Shown piece by piece: positions 53,890 through 55,280 of a stretch of DNA of 55,280 nucleotides (positions are counted from its first letter, which is position 1; each line of letters opens with the position of its first letter). The translations under genes were made by a program, and so were the position numbers. The notes below the pieces were generated by a model, which was not told the DNA's origin, searched no databases, and was given only the letters and a program-made list of their open reading frames with translations. This DNA comes from Chloroflexota bacterium (GTDB lineage: Bacteria; Chloroflexota; Anaerolineae; Aggregatilineales; Phototrophicaceae): assembly GCA_011525385.1 (NCBI GenBank), contig WTGF01000039.1:1-55280 (forward strand), given 5' to 3'.

Positions 53890-54150
53890 TCAACCCCCTG
53901 GCTTGAGAATATCCCGTATAAACGCCAGATCGGTTAGCGCAAGTTCAAGCAGCTTCTCCACGTTGTCCAGGCGCTTCTCCACGTTGTCCAGGCGCTTCTC
54001 CACGTTGTCCAGGCGCTTCTCGATCCGGTCGAAACGATTGCTATGCTCCTGCAAGAGTTGAACCATTGTCGATTGGCTGTCAATCATTGAGGTCGTCAGT
54101 TGCTCCAGGCGATGCAGGCGAATTTCATACAGTTCCATCTGCTTTTCCAT
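53890..54150 (-). CDS. Small coiled-coil protein with heptad-coded DNA repeats
   Basis: 86 residues, almost entirely a coiled coil (MEKQMELYEIRLHRLEQLTT onward). Residues about 40-62 contain the heptad RLDNVEK three times in a row, encoded by 21-base direct repeats. The end, LTDLAFIRDILKPGG, is non-repetitive. No membrane segment or signal. The ATG at 54148-54150 is chosen for GGAGA six bases upstream; a frame starting further upstream would run through the groL terminator. Probably an oligomerising scaffold or adaptor; function unknown. It lies downstream of groL on the same strand but beyond groL's terminator. Confidence 0.6.
   Translation of the reverse strand: MEKQMELYEIRLHRLEQLTTSMIDSQSTMVQLLQEHSNRFDRIEKRLDNVEKRLDNVEKRLDNVEKLLELALTDLAFIRDILKPGG
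53952..54020. repeat. 21-bp tandem repeat, about 3.3 copies
   Basis: The unit GCTTCTCCACGTTGTCCAG plus GC repeats with no mismatches in the full copies, inside the coiled-coil gene. Because 21 is seven codons, each unit adds or removes one complete heptad without changing the frame. Confidence 0.9.
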
Positions 54151-54214
54151 TTTAGTCTCCGCATTGTCTGCTTTGGGATGGAATTTGAGTCTAACACAGT
54201 TTGATTTTCCAAGC

Positions 54215-54240
54215 AAAAGGGACTGCCCTGCGACAGTCCC
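54215..54240 (-). terminator. Rho-independent terminator of groL
   Basis: GGGACTG (54219-54225) pairs with CAGTCCC (54234-54240); on the minus strand TTTTG follows. It lies 36 bases after the groL stop and resembles hairpin A at 53645-53670. Confidence 0.8.
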
Positions 54241-54275
54241 TGCTTTTGAAACTTCCAAGGTGCTTAGAAGCCGGC

Positions 54276-55280
54276 TTACATCATGCCGCCCATGCCACCC
54301 ATGCCGTCCATACCGCCACCGGGCATCGGAGGCGGCGCTTCTTCCGGCACATCGGTGATCAGCGCTTCGGTGGTCAAGATCATGGCGGCGATGGACGCCG
54401 AGTTCTCGATGGCGCCGCGGGTCACCTTGGCGGGATCCGGGATGCCGGCTTCGATCATATCGCCATATTCGCCGTTCATGACGTTGAAGCCGACACGATG
54501 GTTGCTGCTGTCGGATTGCGCCCGGCGCACGTTCTGGATGATGACCGCGCCATCTTCGCCGGCGTTGGCGGCGATTTTGCGCATCGGCATTTCCAAAGCG
54601 CGGCGCATGATCGTCACGCCCGTGTTTTCGTCGGCGATACTCATGCTGACATCGTCCAGCGAGCTGACAGCGTTGATGAGCGCCACGCCACCACCAGGCA
54701 CGATGCCTTCTTCAACGGCGGCGCGGGTCGCGCTCAAGGCATCTTCGACGCGATGCTTCTTTTCCTTCAGTTCGGTCTCGGTTGCAGCGCCAACGCGGAT
54801 CACCGCCACGCCGCCGCTGAGTTTCGCCAGGCGTTCCTGCAGCTTTTCACGGTCGTAGTCGCTGGTGCTGTTGTCGATCTCGCGGCGGATCTCTTCGATA
54901 CGGCCAGCGATCGCGCCTTCTTCGCCAGCGCCATCAACGATCACGGTATCGTCCTTGGTGCTGACGACCTTGGCCGCGCGACCCAGGTCCTGCACCGTGA
55001 CGCTATCCAGCTTGCGGCCGGTCTCTTCGCTGATGACAGTGCCGCCGGTCAAGACAGCGATGTCGCGCAGCATGGCTTTGCGGCGATCGCCGAAGCCCGG
55101 CGCCTTGACGCCCAAGACGTTGATCGCGCCGCGCAGCTTGTTGACAACCATGGTCGCCAAGGCCTCGCCGTCAACATCCTCGGCGATGATGACCAGCTCG
55201 CGCTTGCCGATCTGATGCAGTTTTTCCAGGATCGGGATGATATCCTGCGCCGCGCTGACCTTCTTGTCGTGGATCAGGAT
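54276..55280 (-). CDS. groL: Chaperonin GroEL, 3' part (runs off the window)
   Basis: Subunit of the 60-kDa folding chamber that acts with GroES. The C-terminal 334 residues are visible; the 5' end lies beyond 55280. Recognisable segments are [20 protein letters not shown] of the apical domain, [34 protein letters not shown] and the nucleotide-domain aspartate in [15 protein letters not shown]. It ends in the usual GGM-rich tail ([17 protein letters not shown]). The frame is intact to the window edge. No CIRCE element can be checked because the promoter is outside. Confidence 0.96.
   Translation of the reverse strand: MLIHDKKVSAAQDIIPILEKLHQIGKRELVIIAEDVDGEALATMVVNKLRGAINVLGVKAPGFGDRRKAMLRDIAVLTGGTVISEETGRKLDSVTVQDLGRAAKVVSTKDDTVIVDGAGEEGAIAGRIEEIRREIDNSTSDYDREKLQERLAKLSGGVAVIRVGAATETELKEKKHRVEDALSATRAAVEEGIVPGGGVALINAVSSLDDVSMSIADENTGVTIMRRALEMPMRKIAANAGEDGAVIIQNVRRAQSDSSNHRVGFNVMNGEYGDMIEAGIPDPAKVTRGAIENSASIAAMILTTEALITDVPEEAPPPMPGGGMDGMGGMGGMM

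Noticed and set aside
53615..53893. Minus-strand 92-residue frame
   Set aside because: It runs through two terminator hairpins and lacks a start signal.
1..55280. CRISPR arrays, rRNA genes, prophage or integrase genes
   Set aside because: Searched by eye on both strands; no regularly spaced repeats, rRNA sequence or phage structural genes were seen.

Overview
The window reads as a chromosome segment of a member of the Chloroflexota, probably an Anaerolineae-like lineage. This is inferred from gene content and protein style (tandem DUF3179 proteins, paired ClpC-type ATPases around rpsA, a GroEL ending in a GGM-rich tail, an AapJQMP-type importer); no database search was possible. Housekeeping genes are dense on both strands, with a few short accessory patches.

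Layout: 1-2905 asnS and convergent radA. 3644-4975 membrane-anchored SGNH hydrolase. 5173-8717 three tandem DUF3179 paralogues. 8968-17131 (minus) a polar amino-acid ABC importer operon with two substrate-binding proteins, an enlarged AapQ-type permease and a giant 1133-residue AapM-type permease. 17352-17645 (minus) a SelW/Rdx-family protein whose CxxU motif uses an in-frame TGA followed by a bacterial SECIS-like hairpin. 17730-17897 and 24293-24447 two copies of a MITE with 25-bp terminal inverted repeats and perfect 8-bp target duplications; the second sits inside the end of an older copy. 18041-24224 a secreted FnIII/SH3 protein, leuS, a decayed M19 fragment, an M19 dipeptidase, a small conserved-looking gene and tRNA-Ala(GGC).

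24827-27380 is a three-gene operon: epimerase, HAD phosphatase and a shikimate-kinase-like protein without a P-loop. 27394-30054 is a double-length UxaA-type dehydratase. Then follow an EthD-like protein, a uracil-DNA glycosylase, a membrane protein, a PPOX-fold flavoprotein, nadE and an RDD protein. 35948-39099 (minus) is a catabolic cassette of cupin, MetE-like enzyme and HpsN/HisD-type dehydrogenase, followed by folC. 40788-43482 encodes a flippase and a GT4 glycosyltransferase.

43514-45221 is an AT-richer island encoding an XRE-HTH/ImmA-IrrE metalloprotease with a C-terminal antitoxin-like tail, overlapping a MazF/PemK toxin gene; it looks like a protease-fused toxin-antitoxin unit. 45458-55280 is a protein-quality and translation block: a ClpC-like ATPase, rpsA, clpC, two small coiled-coil proteins and the 3' part of groL running off the window.

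Most worth following up: the unannotated selenoprotein, the HTH-protease-antitoxin/MazF unit, the MITE family with its nested insertion, the giant permease, and the P-loop-less shikimate-kinase paralogue.
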